A stretch of DNA of 32,263 nucleotides, taken from CAYXVB01 sp964467785 (GTDB lineage: Bacteria; Bdellovibrionota; UBA1018). Positions 14,028-21,991 of the stretch are shown here, one piece after another. Under the pieces are notes generated by a model, which was not told where the DNA came from, made no database searches, and saw nothing but the letters and a program-made list of their open reading frames with translations. Position 1 is the stretch's first letter. Every line of letters begins with the position of its first letter. Location of the stretch: the NCBI GenBank assembly GCA_964467785.1, contig CAYXVB010000019.1, positions 1 to 32,263 on the forward strand, written 5' to 3'. A program made the position numbers and the translations under genes.

Positions 14028-16552
14028 GGCGCGGCCCCCAGGTACGCGCACAGGCGCAACAAGTCGGCGAAAACGCCTGCCGCCGTGACCTCGGGACCCG
14101 CGCCCGGGCCCTGCACGATCAACGGCTGGGCGTGGTAACGGCGAGTGCGAAAGGCCACGCAATTGTCCGTGGCGCCGAGCCGGGCAAAGGGGTGGTGTTT
14201 TGGATAACGCTGAAGCGCGACGGAGGCCTCGCCTTTGGGTGAGATCCGGCCCACGTAACGCAAACATTCGCCCGCCGCGATCGCATCGGCAAGTAGCTGC
14301 AGCATTGGCGCATCCATTTTGGGCAGGTCTTTGAGAAAGGACTCGAGCGAACCCGAACGGAGTTCCGCAGGGACGAGGCTTTCGACTCTGACGTCGGAGA
14401 GGTCGAGCTTGAGTCCCATTTCGCGCCCTAAAATGACGAGTTTACGCGCGACATCCATGCCCGAGAGGTCGTCCCGCGGATCCGGTTCGGTGAAGCCTTG
14501 ATCGCGCGCCTCGAACACAACACTCGAAAACGGTCGCTCCGGCGAGAAGGTATTGAAGAGGTAGCTCAGCGTGCCCGAGAGCACGCCTTCGATCTCCAGC
14601 ACATCGTCGCCGGTTTGGACGAGGTCGCGCAGCGTATTGAGCACAGGGAGCCCCGCGCCGACCGTCGTCTCGTAGAGGTAGTGGCGCTGGTGTTGGCGCG
14701 TGGTCGCGCGGAGCCTCTCGAAAAAATCCTGTTCCGCGGTGTTAGCTTTCTTGTTGGGCGTGATCACGTGTAGGCCCGAACTCAGCCAGGCGGGGTAAAG
14801 CCGGGCGACCGTCTCGCTGGCCGTGCAGTCGATGATGACCGCGTGCGGCAGGTGGTCCGCGTGCACATGTGCCGCGAAATCGTCGAGATCCACTTCGATC
14901 GTGCTGTCTTTGACGTCGTCAGTCGCGCGCGCCGGATTTTCAAAGCGGTCCCGGAGCACCATGTGGCGTGAGTCGGCCACGGCGCGGACGCGCAAGTCAA
15001 TCCGCTGGTCCCGCCTCAGGCGAGGTATGGCTTCCTCGAGCTGCCGGAGCAGCGTGGCGCCAATCCAGCCGATGCCGATGATTCCGATCGAAATGGCCTG
15101 GTTGGAAAGAAAGAAACCCGAGTGCACCGCGCGCAGCGCGCGAGTGGCGTCAGCCCGCGGGATCACCACCGAGATGTTGCGCTCGGAGGAGCCCTGGGCG
15201 ATCGCCCGGACGCTCACGCCGGTGCGACCGAGCGCGGAAAAGAACCGCGCGGCCACGCCAGGTCGGTTCGCCATCTCATCGCCGACGGCGGCGAGGATGG
15301 TGCAGGAATCCGATACTTCGACTTTTTGGATTTGTCCGTGGTGAAGCTCGGCATAAAAAGCGCGCTCGACGGTCTTGCGCGCGAGCTCAGACTGGGTGGA
15401 GGGAATCGCAAAACAGATCGAGTGTTCGGAGCTGGCCTGGCTGATCATCACCACCGAGACGCCGACTTCCTTGAGCGCGCCGAAGAGCCTCTCCGCCACG
15501 CCGGGAACGCCCATCATCCCAGTCCCCTCGACATTGACGAGCGCTACCTGGTCGATCGTGGCGAAGCCCTTGACGGGCGTGTTTTCGGGCCCGGCTACCG
15601 GGTTTCCATGGATCTTCGTGCCGCGGCAGGAGGGGTTGAAGGTGTTGCGGATCCAGATGGGGATCCCGCGGTCAATGGCCGGAGCCATCGTGCTTGGGTG
15701 CACGACCTTGGCCCCGAAGTACGCAAGCTCGGTGGCTTCCTGATAGGACATCTCCGGAAGCACCACGGCCTCGGGCACAAGCCGGGGATCCGCAGAGAGC
15801 ACGCCATCCACGTCGGTCCAGATCGAGATGCTCTGTGCGTCAAGCAGCGCGCCAAAAATGGAAGCCGAAAAGTCGCTCCCATTGCGTTTGAGCGTCGCGG
15901 CGATGCCATCCTCGGTGGAGGCGACAAACCCGGTGACGACCAGCCAGTCGCAGGGATGCGCGGCGAGCCAGGCGTCGAGTTTGGCGCGTGAGAGCTCCCA
16001 GTGGATCGTCACCGGGGCCGTGGGAGTCGCTCCCGGTTCAACGATCAGGACCTGGCGGGCGTCGAGCCAACGGGCCTGGTTTTCGGATCCGGGACGCGTG
16101 GCGAGATGGGCGCGCAGAAACTGCGCCGACCAGACCTCCCCATAGCCGGACACGAGCTCGACGATGCGCTCTGAGTCGGTGCGTACGAGCCAAACTCCCC
16201 GGAGGACCTCGCGGATGTCCTCGAAGTCGCGCAGGAGCACGGCCGCGAGCTCGGCGCGCGTCGCGCTTTCCGCCGGCAGCAGCGCCTCGACCGTGTCGAG
16301 GTGGCGCTTTTTGAGTAACTCCAGTTTCGAAAGGTAGGATTCGTCGCGCAGTTTGGCGAGCTGCACGAGCTCGATCAAGGCGTCAGTCACCTTACTCATC
16401 GCCGAGACGACGATGGCCTTGCGCGCGCCGGTTTCGGTGCTCATGATCCCGGCCACCGTTCGGTAGCGATCGGCATTGGCGACACTCGTTCCGCCGAACT
16501 TGTGAACGACCCAAGGGGAGCTGACGGGTACGGCTGCGAGGGGCTTGGTCAT
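14024..16552 (-). CDS. thrA: Bifunctional aspartokinase / homoserine dehydrogenase
   Basis: ThrA catalyses the first and third steps from aspartate towards threonine. The 842 residues contain the aspartokinase domain (KFGGTS at 18-23, TDVDGVLSADPR at 246-257) and paired ACT regulatory segments (about 325-470). A homoserine dehydrogenase domain follows, with a Rossmann motif GIIGIGWIG at 490-498, ETTVGAGLPVL near 628-637, and EPDPRDDLSGMDVARK at 689-704. The size and domain order match E. coli ThrA. The ACT segments suggest feedback inhibition, probably by threonine. No strong ribosome-binding site is visible before the ATG. A 13-codon frame ends over this start, but it is not Thr/Ile-rich, so there is no evidence of classical attenuation. 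Confidence 0.97.
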   Translation of the reverse strand: MTKPLAAVPVSSPWVVHKFGGTSVANADRYRTVAGIMSTETGARKAIVVSAMSKVTDALIELVQLAKLRDESYLSKLELLKKRHLDTVEALLPAESATRAELAAVLLRDFEDIREVLRGVWLVRTDSERIVELVSGYGEVWSAQFLRAHLATRPGSENQARWLDARQVLIVEPGATPTAPVTIHWELSRAKLDAWLAAHPCDWLVVTGFVASTEDGIAATLKRNGSDFSASIFGALLDAQSISIWTDVDGVLSADPRLVPEAVVLPEMSYQEATELAYFGAKVVHPSTMAPAIDRGIPIWIRNTFNPSCRGTKIHGNPVAGPENTPVKGFATIDQVALVNVEGTGMMGVPGVAERLFGALKEVGVSVVMISQASSEHSICFAIPSTQSELARKTVERAFYAELHHGQIQKVEVSDSCTILAAVGDEMANRPGVAARFFSALGRTGVSVRAIAQGSSERNISVVIPRADATRALRAVHSGFFLSNQAISIGIIGIGWIGATLLRQLEEAIPRLRRDQRIDLRVRAVADSRHMVLRDRFENPARATDDVKDSTIEVDLDDFAAHVHADHLPHAVIIDCTASETVARLYPAWLSSGLHVITPNKKANTAEQDFFERLRATTRQHQRHYLYETTVGAGLPVLNTLRDLVQTGDDVLEIEGVLSGTLSYLFNTFSPERPFSSVVFEARDQGFTEPDPRDDLSGMDVARKLVILGREMGLKLDLSDVRVESLVPAELRSGSLESFLKDLPKMDAPMLQLLADAIAAGECLRYVGRISPKGEASVALQRYPKHHPFARLGATDNCVAFRTRRYHAQPLIVQGPGAGPEVTAAGVFADLLRLCAYLGAAP

Positions 16553-16684
16553 GTGAGTTTAAATGTAACATGAGGATTCTTCGGATTCATGAAGTCTCTT
16601 TCTTGGAGTCATCGGTTAAAAATGTCGCGGAACTCGGGAGAAAATCAGGTGCGCCCCAGTGCGCAGTGGTAGGCTTTGCCGTCT

Positions 16685-17155
16685 ATGGACTCCCATTCTG
16701 AGACACATTCTGGTTCCGCGGGCGATTGGGTCACGATCGCTACCGTATCTTGGCTGCAAGAGGCGCTGCTGCTCCGGGCGCGTCTGGAAGGGGCAGGGAT
16801 CGCCGCGAATATTCCGGAGCAATTCGTCGCTTCCATTCATCCCGCCGCTTCGGCGACCTGCGTTCGGGTCCAAGTGCGCGAGAGCCAACTGGAGGAGGCG
16901 CGCGCGCTGCTCCTCGATCCAGGCGTCCCGGGTGACTCGGGAGTCACGAGTGAACTTGGCGTCGCCGCCACCGCCGCCGCCATCGGGGACGCACAGTCGG
17001 GTCCGATCTGCCCGAGCTGCAAGAGTCCGCGGGTCGGCAGAAAGCTGGCGACCGGAAAGAATCTCCTGCGCTTTGTTTTGGGCCTAGTCGGAGGAGTCCC
17101 CATGTCGGCGGCCGAAAAAAAGGTGTGCCGCGCCTGCGGGCATGAGTGGGGTTGA
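16685..17155 (+). CDS. DUF2007-type protein with C-terminal zinc ribbon
   Basis: This 156-residue protein starts with a small domain (WVTIATVSWLQEALLLRARLEGAGIAANI...) of the DUF2007 'putative signal transducing protein' type. That domain also contains VRVQVRESQLEEARALL. An Ala/Gly-rich linker follows, then a zinc ribbon with C109-PS-C112 and C148-RA-C151. The hydrophobic stretch between the two cysteine pairs (LLRFVLGLVGGVP) is unusually apolar for a zinc ribbon. A TTG at 16676 would add three residues, but ATG 16685 is preferred. It is divergent from thrA with 132 bases between starts. No function is established. Confidence 0.78.
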   Translation: MDSHSETHSGSAGDWVTIATVSWLQEALLLRARLEGAGIAANIPEQFVASIHPAASATCVRVQVRESQLEEARALLLDPGVPGDSGVTSELGVAATAAAIGDAQSGPICPSCKSPRVGRKLATGKNLLRFVLGLVGGVPMSAAEKKVCRACGHEWG

Positions 17156-17233
17156 GCGGGGACTTGCAAGTCTCCGTGCATGGTTTTAGAGGAGCCCGAT
17201 CTTCTAAATAGGCCCAAAGGGAATAGCTCGCAA

Positions 17234-17255
17234 ATGTAGGGTGATCACCCTACAT
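17234..17255. promoter_or_regulatory. 22-bp perfect palindrome between convergent genes
   Basis: ATGTAGGGTGA at 17234-17244 is followed directly by its exact reverse complement. As RNA it could fold with a 9-bp stem and a 4-base loop. It lies 78 bases after the DUF2007-type stop and 40 bases after the ygiQ stop, where a bidirectional terminator would sit. Neither side has a T-run, so a protein-binding site remains possible. A weaker hairpin is at 17185-17208. Confidence 0.5.
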
Positions 17256-17295
17256 CCTGGAGTAATCGGGGCGGAGTGCTCAAACCCCGCAAGCC

Positions 17296-19380
17296 TCAGC
17301 GGCTGTCGAGAAGAAGCTTGCGTCCCATCTTGTTGCGCGGGGGCTCCACGATGGATGTGCGCAGACCCGGGCTCGCTTTGCCGCCTTGCCCCTTCTGGGG
17401 AGTTTTGGGGCGTGCAGGAGCCCGCGAGTCGTTCGTGCCGAAGTCGGTTTTGACGCCGCCTTCGACCGCGCGCCGGCGGAGCATCGAGCGGTACTCGCGC
17501 AGGATCTCCTGGTGCTCGGGCTTGTGCGGCTGCAGCAGCGCTTGCTGGATCTTGCGGTCTTTCCATTCCTTAGGAACGAAAAGCGGTGAGCGATCCATCG
17601 GATTGAGGCCAGTCCAGTACATCGCCGTGGCAAAGGTCATGGGAGTCGGGATGAAGGCCTGGACCTGCTGGAGGTTCCATCCCTTTTCGCGGAGGTAGCC
17701 GTAGATCTTTTCCATCTTCTCGTGGGTCGTTCCCGGGAAGCCCGAGATGAAGTAGGGCACCACGTACTGTTCCTTGCCGATCTCGCGCGAGACGTCCTCG
17801 AAGTAGGAGACGAATTCGTCGAAGTTCTTGAGGCCGGGCTTCTTCATGAGATGCAGCACTTCCTCGTCCAGATGCTCGGGGGCGACCTTGAGATGGCCAC
17901 CCACGTGGTGGGAGATCAGCTCGCGCATGTACTCCTGGCCGTTCTTCTGGTCGGCGATGGACAGGTCGTAGCGCAGGCCCGAGGCGATGTGGATCTTGCG
18001 GATGCCGGGAAGCTTGCGCGCCTTGCGCAGGAGGTTGACCGACGGTCCGTGGTCGTTGTGCAGATGTGGGCAGACGCGGGGATGCACGCAGGAGAGCTTG
18101 CGGCATTTGCTTTGAATGTCGGGACTCTTGCACCGGAGCTGGTACATGTTCGCGGTGGGACCGCCGATGTCGCTCACGATGCCTTTGAAGCCCGGGACTT
18201 GGTTGAGGCCTTCGACTTCCTTGAGCAGGCTTTCCTCGGAGCGCGATTGCACCACGCGGCCTTGATGGAGCGTGATCGCGCAGAAGCTGCAACCGCCGAA
18301 GCAGCCCCGGGTCGAAGCCACAGAAAAACGAATCATGTCCGCGGCCGGAATACGTTCCTTGTAAGACGGATGCTGTTCCTTGGTGAAGGGCATCTCGTAA
18401 ATGTAGTCCAGCTCTTCGGTCGCGAGCGGAAGCGCCGGAGGGTTGATCACCACGGCCTGCTTGCCATGGTACTGGACCAGGCGCTTGCCGTTGAAGGGCG
18501 ACGCTTCGTACTCGATGAAGTACGCCGCCTTGGCGAATTTCTTCTTGTCGTCGCGTACCTCTTCGAAAGAGGGGATAGTCAGGCGTCCCTCCAGCGTGCG
18601 CGCATGCGCCGGCGTGGTGACGAAGGCGATCCCGCGCTGGGTCCGGATTGCCGCGAGGGCCTCCTGCACGGCCGGGTGCGGGAGCGAAAGCGGGCCGCCC
18701 ATGGCGCTCTCCGCCTTTTTGAACTCGTCGACCAGCATCTTCGTGGTGCGCTCGCCCATGCCAAAAACCAAGAGCTCGGCGTCAAGTTCCGAGAGAATGG
18801 ACGGGCGGATGCGGTTCTGCCAGTAGTCGTAGTGCGCGAGCCGCCGGAGCGACGCCTCGACGCCGCCGACGATCACGGGCGTTTCCGGGAATGCTTCGCG
18901 CGCGAGCGCGGAATAGACGATGGAAGCGTAATCGGGTCTTTTGCCGCCCTTGCCGCCTTCGGAGTACATGTCGTCGGAGCGTTGTTTTTTGTTGGCTGTG
19001 TAATTATTGATCATCGAGTCGACCGTGCCCGAAGACACACCGACAAAAAGGCGGGGGCGCCCCATGCGCTTGAAATCCGCGAGTGCCTCTTCCTTTTTGC
19101 GGAAGCGAGGTTGCGCGACGATGCCGACGCGGAGCCCGAGCTTCTCGAGCCAGCGGCCCAGGCACGGGATGCCGAAACTCGGATGATCCACGTACGCGTC
19201 GCCACTGACGAGCAGGACGTCAAGCTCGTCCCAGCCGCGCCAGTTCATTTCCTCGCGCGTGGTAGGGAGAAAGCGTGAGCAGGCCTCCCGATAAACGCGG
19301 GAGTTGTCCAGGCTGACCGCTTTGGCGGGGAGAGTGCGCGCGGGTTGCGACACGGAGGCGCTTCGGGGGGTGGTTTTCAT
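17296..19380 (-). CDS. ygiQ: YgiQ family radical SAM protein
   Basis: This 694-residue protein belongs to the YgiQ/UPF0313 family. An N-terminal cobalamin-binding-like region (LDVLLVSGDAYVDHPSFG, GVEASLRRLAHYDYW) precedes the radical SAM core with C360-xxx-C364-xx-C367 (RGCFGGCSFC), which holds the 4Fe-4S cluster. Later motifs such as SDIGGPTANMY, HVGGHLKVAPEHL and VPYFISGFPGTT are highly characteristic. The reaction is not established for the family. The C-terminus is basic and variable. ATG 19380 is chosen; a TTG at 19419 would add 13 residues, and neither has a clear ribosome-binding site. It is divergent from the GQKA-repeat gene. Confidence 0.95.
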   Translation of the reverse strand: MKTTPRSASVSQPARTLPAKAVSLDNSRVYREACSRFLPTTREEMNWRGWDELDVLLVSGDAYVDHPSFGIPCLGRWLEKLGLRVGIVAQPRFRKKEEALADFKRMGRPRLFVGVSSGTVDSMINNYTANKKQRSDDMYSEGGKGGKRPDYASIVYSALAREAFPETPVIVGGVEASLRRLAHYDYWQNRIRPSILSELDAELLVFGMGERTTKMLVDEFKKAESAMGGPLSLPHPAVQEALAAIRTQRGIAFVTTPAHARTLEGRLTIPSFEEVRDDKKKFAKAAYFIEYEASPFNGKRLVQYHGKQAVVINPPALPLATEELDYIYEMPFTKEQHPSYKERIPAADMIRFSVASTRGCFGGCSFCAITLHQGRVVQSRSEESLLKEVEGLNQVPGFKGIVSDIGGPTANMYQLRCKSPDIQSKCRKLSCVHPRVCPHLHNDHGPSVNLLRKARKLPGIRKIHIASGLRYDLSIADQKNGQEYMRELISHHVGGHLKVAPEHLDEEVLHLMKKPGLKNFDEFVSYFEDVSREIGKEQYVVPYFISGFPGTTHEKMEKIYGYLREKGWNLQQVQAFIPTPMTFATAMYWTGLNPMDRSPLFVPKEWKDRKIQQALLQPHKPEHQEILREYRSMLRRRAVEGGVKTDFGTNDSRAPARPKTPQKGQGGKASPGLRTSIVEPPRNKMGRKLLLDSR

Positions 19381-19663
19381 AAGTGCGGGAGGTTTAACGG
19401 AATCTCCGCTTGTCGTCAAGTGCGATGACGCAATGCAGCATCATAAACGAACTGGGAAGAGTAGGGAGAGGCTAGGGCTTCTTTCAACACTCAATCGCTC
19501 GAATGCTCGAGATGCGTAAGTACGAGAGTGAGGATGTGACCCTCGTGGCACCCATTCCCTGTGAGTTTGACGGGGGTTGTGCGCGCTTCGCGCCGGTCCC
19601 CGTGTTGCAAACGCCTCTCACGTCACTGAAACTCCAAAACCTTCTTTCACGGGAGAAACTCGT
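19381..19663. promoter_or_regulatory. Divergent intergenic region with structured leader
   Basis: These 283 bases separate ygiQ and the GQKA-repeat gene and must hold their promoters. At 19570-19603 there is a two-part stem-loop: ACGGGG (19570-19575) with CCCCGT (19598-19603), enclosing GCGCG (19581-19585) with CGCGC (19589-19593). It lies 61 bases before the repeat-protein start codon, so it may be in the mRNA leader. No known riboswitch pattern is recognised. Confidence 0.35.
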
Positions 19664-19988
19664 ATGTTGAATATCCGTAAGTCCTGGCTTCTGGCATCGG
19701 CTCTGGCTCTCGGCATGGGAACTTCTATTCCGTCGCTGACGATGGCCGGGACGACTACGTCGGGACAAAAGGCGGGTCAAGCCGCTGGCCAGAAGGCCGG
19801 CCAAGCGGCCGGCCAAAAGGCAGGCCAGAAGGCTGGGCAAAAAGCCGGTCAGGCTGCTGGCCAGAAGGCCGGTCAAAAGGCTGGGCAGAAAGCCGGTCAG
19901 GCTGCTGGCCAGAAAGCAGGCCAAAAGGCTGGGCAGAAAGCCGGTCAGGCTGCTGGTCAGAAGGCCGGCCAAAAGGCTGGTCAGAAAG
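19664..19988 (+). CDS. Secreted GQKA/GQAA tetrapeptide-repeat protein, cut by assembly gap
   Basis: ATG 19664 is preceded by GGGAGAA at good spacing. The first 28 residues form a signal peptide (basic MLNIRK, hydrophobic core, cleavage near MAG). From residue 34 the protein consists only of tetrapeptides GQKA or GQAA, 18 whole units plus part of another before the N gap. At the DNA level there is a 12-base unit within a 48-base higher-order unit (three GQKA plus one GQAA): 19835-19882, 19883-19930 and 19931-19978. The product would be strongly cationic, soluble and disordered or helical. The C-terminus is missing. I do not recognise the family. The opposite strand is also open but has no independent support. 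Confidence 0.75.
19763..19988 (+). repeat. 12-bp tandem repeat with 48-bp higher-order period
   Basis: A coding microsatellite-like array of GGN-CAR-RMR-GCN codon blocks. Three nearly identical 48-base superunits occupy 19835-19978 and a fourth begins at 19979, where the assembly breaks. The first 72 bases are less regular, with GQKA and GQAA alternating. The real array is likely longer than shown. Confidence 0.9.
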
Positions 19989-20088
19989 NNNNNNNNNNNN
20001 NNNNNNNNNNNNNNNNNNNNNNNNNNNNNNNNNNNNNNNNNNNNNNNNNNNNNNNNNNNNNNNNNNNNNNNNNNNNNNNNNNNNNNNN
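19989..20088. other. Assembly gap (100 N)
   Basis: Exactly 100 unknown bases, a placeholder of unknown true length. It lies between two convergent genes, the GQKA-repeat gene (plus) and a small secreted-protein gene (minus), and hides the 3' ends of both. Reading frames drawn across it are not reliable. Confidence 0.98.
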
Positions 20089-20201
20089 GGCGTAGCGGGC
20101 TCTGCCCGGCTGACGATTGGAGTCGCTAGGATGAGGGCGCCGAGTCCGAAGCCGAGCCTGAGCAGGGACTGAATGAGTTGAGGACGAAGTGGAGCGGTCA
20201 T
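20089..20201 (-). CDS. Small secreted protein coupled to GGDEF gene, truncated by gap
   Basis: ATG 20201 overlaps the stop of the diguanylate cyclase gene as ATGA, and AAAGGA lies at a suitable distance upstream. The 37 visible residues form a signal peptide: a polar start with Arg, a hydrophobic core (LGFGLGALILATPIV) and a likely cleavage site at SRA-E. The mature part is hidden in the N gap, so nothing can be said about its function. The coupling suggests a shared operon with the cyclase. The overlap and ribosome-binding site make a chance frame unlikely. Confidence 0.65.
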
Positions 20202-21211
20202 TTGAGGTTCCTTTCGTTCGAAGCGGGAGTCACGTCGGAAGCAAGAGTAATCCGGTTGCGGCCCGAGTTTTTCGAGCAATACAGCGCTTTGTCGGCGCGT
20301 TCGAGGACGAGCTGCGGCGTCATGCCGTGCGTGGGGTAACCGGCGATCCCGATGCTGATCGTGATCCGTCCGAGGGGCTGCGCGGCGCCGCCCGCGAAGG
20401 GATGGCTTTCGATCACGGTGCGAAGTCGCTCGGCAAAAATCAGCGCGCCCTGGGCCGGAGTGCCACGACAAAGTACGGCAAACTCCTCGCCGCCATAGCG
20501 CGCCGGGAGGTCGGTGGTGCGGCATCTGGACTTGAGCAGATCCGCCAGCTGCCGTAGCAACGCGTCGCCGGCGGGATGCCCCTCGCGATCGTTATATTTT
20601 TTGAAGTGGTCGACGTCGCAGAACACGATCGCATAGGCGCCGCCCTCGGCCTGCACGCGCTGATGCTCCCGGCCAAGTTCGACTTTAAAGCGCCGGTAAT
20701 TGGAGATTTGGGTCATCTCGTCGATCGACGACAGGGCTTCAAGCTCGGCGCGGGTGCGCGTCTCGAGCGTGATGTCATGGAGGATCACTTGGATGACCGA
20801 AGTCTGCCCGTCAAGATCCAGGCAGCAGAGCACTGCTTCGAAGTGGACCGGGTTTTCCGGGTTGGCCGCGCAGGCGATCCAGGGCAGGCGGATCTTGCGC
20901 GGATGATGGCTGCGGCGAGCCATTCTCAAGGCGCGGTTGAACTCATCATGCAGCTCGACGGCAAGCCAGTGGGTCAGCTCCCGACCTCTGAAGTCCAGGC
21001 CGGTTTCCTCGGTATTCGTGGCCTCCTGGGGCGATCGTTCAGGTGCCTGGAGGCGGGCGAAGGTGTCGGCAAACCGGGTCTCTGCGGCGGGATTGGCCTC
21101 CAAAATGACGAACGATTCCTGGTCGAGCAGGAATACCGGATCGAGCAATCGTTCGAACAGATCGCTGTATTTTGCGCGCCCTGAGGGCCGTGAAATTTTA
21201 AAGGAAGTCAC
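20198..21211 (-). CDS. Diguanylate cyclase (PAS-like sensor + GGDEF)
   Basis: This 337-residue protein makes the second messenger c-di-GMP from GTP. Residues about 15-155 look like a PAS sensor (LLDPVFLLDQESFVILEANPAA to VIQVILHDITLETR). The GGDEF domain starts near 160 (SSIDEMTQISNYRRF). The metal-binding CDVDHFKKYND (199 onward) and the signature GGEEF at 240-244 are intact, so it should be active. An RxxD inhibitory site (R231, D234) lies five residues before the signature, predicting product feedback. No membrane segments are seen, so it is cytoplasmic. The start is GTG 21211; its ribosome-binding site is poorly spaced and the N-terminus is slightly uncertain. It overlaps the secreted-protein start by 4 bases. 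Confidence 0.92.
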   Translation of the reverse strand: MTSFKISRPSGRAKYSDLFERLLDPVFLLDQESFVILEANPAAETRFADTFARLQAPERSPQEATNTEETGLDFRGRELTHWLAVELHDEFNRALRMARRSHHPRKIRLPWIACAANPENPVHFEAVLCCLDLDGQTSVIQVILHDITLETRTRAELEALSSIDEMTQISNYRRFKVELGREHQRVQAEGGAYAIVFCDVDHFKKYNDREGHPAGDALLRQLADLLKSRCRTTDLPARYGGEEFAVLCRGTPAQGALIFAERLRTVIESHPFAGGAAQPLGRITISIGIAGYPTHGMTPQLVLERADKALYCSKNSGRNRITLASDVTPASNERNLK

Positions 21212-21370
21212 CCTCTAACAAGGGTAGGAGGTAGAATCACTCTTGTCAAAGGAGTCCTCTTTGCGGGGAGTGCTCGCGAGCGAAACCAAAGTCTTTTAAC
21301 TGAAAAGGAAACCCGAGGGCGCGTCCGGGCGTTGTGGCCTTTTGGACACAGAGCGGTGCCGGGTTCCTGT

Positions 21371-21991
21371 CTATTTCGCAGCCGCGGCTTCGACGGAGCC
21401 TGAAGCGGCCGTTCCAGCCGATTCGTCGATCTCGGTGGCGTTCCCAGCTTCGTCGATCCGGTAGCGGATGCCCGTCTCCTTGTCGACCAAGATGCGCGGG
21501 GCGCGCGAGATGGAGCGCGAGTCGTTGACCTTTGGATCGCGGACCGCGGCGGCATCCGGGGCGCCGGTCACGCAGGTGGCGACATATTCGGCTTTACAGC
21601 TCACCTCGATCTTGTTTTCGGAATGGATCGTTCGGCAATCGCCTTTCAAAAGCGTGGGATCGGCGCGAAGTCGGCCACCCTCGATGCCAGCGGTGGCGGG
21701 TTTTTCGCACGCTTCGCGCAGCTTCTTGTTGGCTTCCGCTTTGACCTGTTCGCTGGCCTTGCCTGCGGGATCGCTCTCGCTGGAGCAGGAGCCGCCGGAA
21801 ATGAGTCCTCCGAGGTAGCTCTTGGATGAGCAGCTCGAGGCAGTGACTCGCTTTTCGTTTTCGTAGCGCAGCAGGCGCGAGCGCTCGGCGGAATGCGCCG
21901 GAGTCGAGGTCAGGGCCGTCAGGACCGTTAGGGCCATGACCGGCACCGCCCCATAGACCCATGACCAGGCGGAATGGATGGCTCGGCTCAT
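21371..21991 (-). CDS. Secreted protein of unknown function
   Basis: This 206-residue protein has a signal peptide (MSRAIHSAWSWVYGAVPVMALTVL... cleaved near AHSA). The mature part is hydrophilic, with cysteines at SSCSSKS, GSCSSES, REACEKP, GDCRTIH, VSCKAEY and ATCVTG. The C-terminal RILVDKETGIRYRIDEAGNATEIDE segment looks like a small beta-rich unit. A TTG at 22009 extends the frame, but ATG 21991 has AAGGAGA just upstream and is preferred. The GGDEF gene starts 159 bases downstream on the same strand. No family is recognised. Confidence 0.78.
   Translation of the reverse strand: MSRAIHSAWSWVYGAVPVMALTVLTALTSTPAHSAERSRLLRYENEKRVTASSCSSKSYLGGLISGGSCSSESDPAGKASEQVKAEANKKLREACEKPATAGIEGGRLRADPTLLKGDCRTIHSENKIEVSCKAEYVATCVTGAPDAAAVRDPKVNDSRSISRAPRILVDKETGIRYRIDEAGNATEIDESAGTAASGSVEAAAAK

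Noticed and set aside
16553..16625. Possible thr leader peptide upstream of thrA (13-codon frame overlapping the thrA start)
   Set aside because: It contains only two Thr and no Ile run, and there is no terminator/antiterminator structure, so there is no support for attenuation.
17722..19278. Long plus-strand open frame (518 codons) opposite ygiQ
   Set aside because: It is antisense to a clearly recognisable YgiQ protein and encodes no recognisable domain or credible start context.
19484..19972. Minus-strand frame reading as Leu/Ser-rich repeats that look like membrane helices
   Set aside because: It is the reverse of the GQKA array. The plus strand has a signal peptide and a ribosome-binding site; this frame has neither.
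19763..19988. CRISPR-like array
   Set aside because: The repeats are contiguous, in frame and coding, with no unique spacers.
20089..20525. Single minus-strand protein running through the second N gap
   Set aside because: The gap length is a placeholder, so frame continuity across it has no meaning, and the part beyond it is the shadow of the GQKA array.
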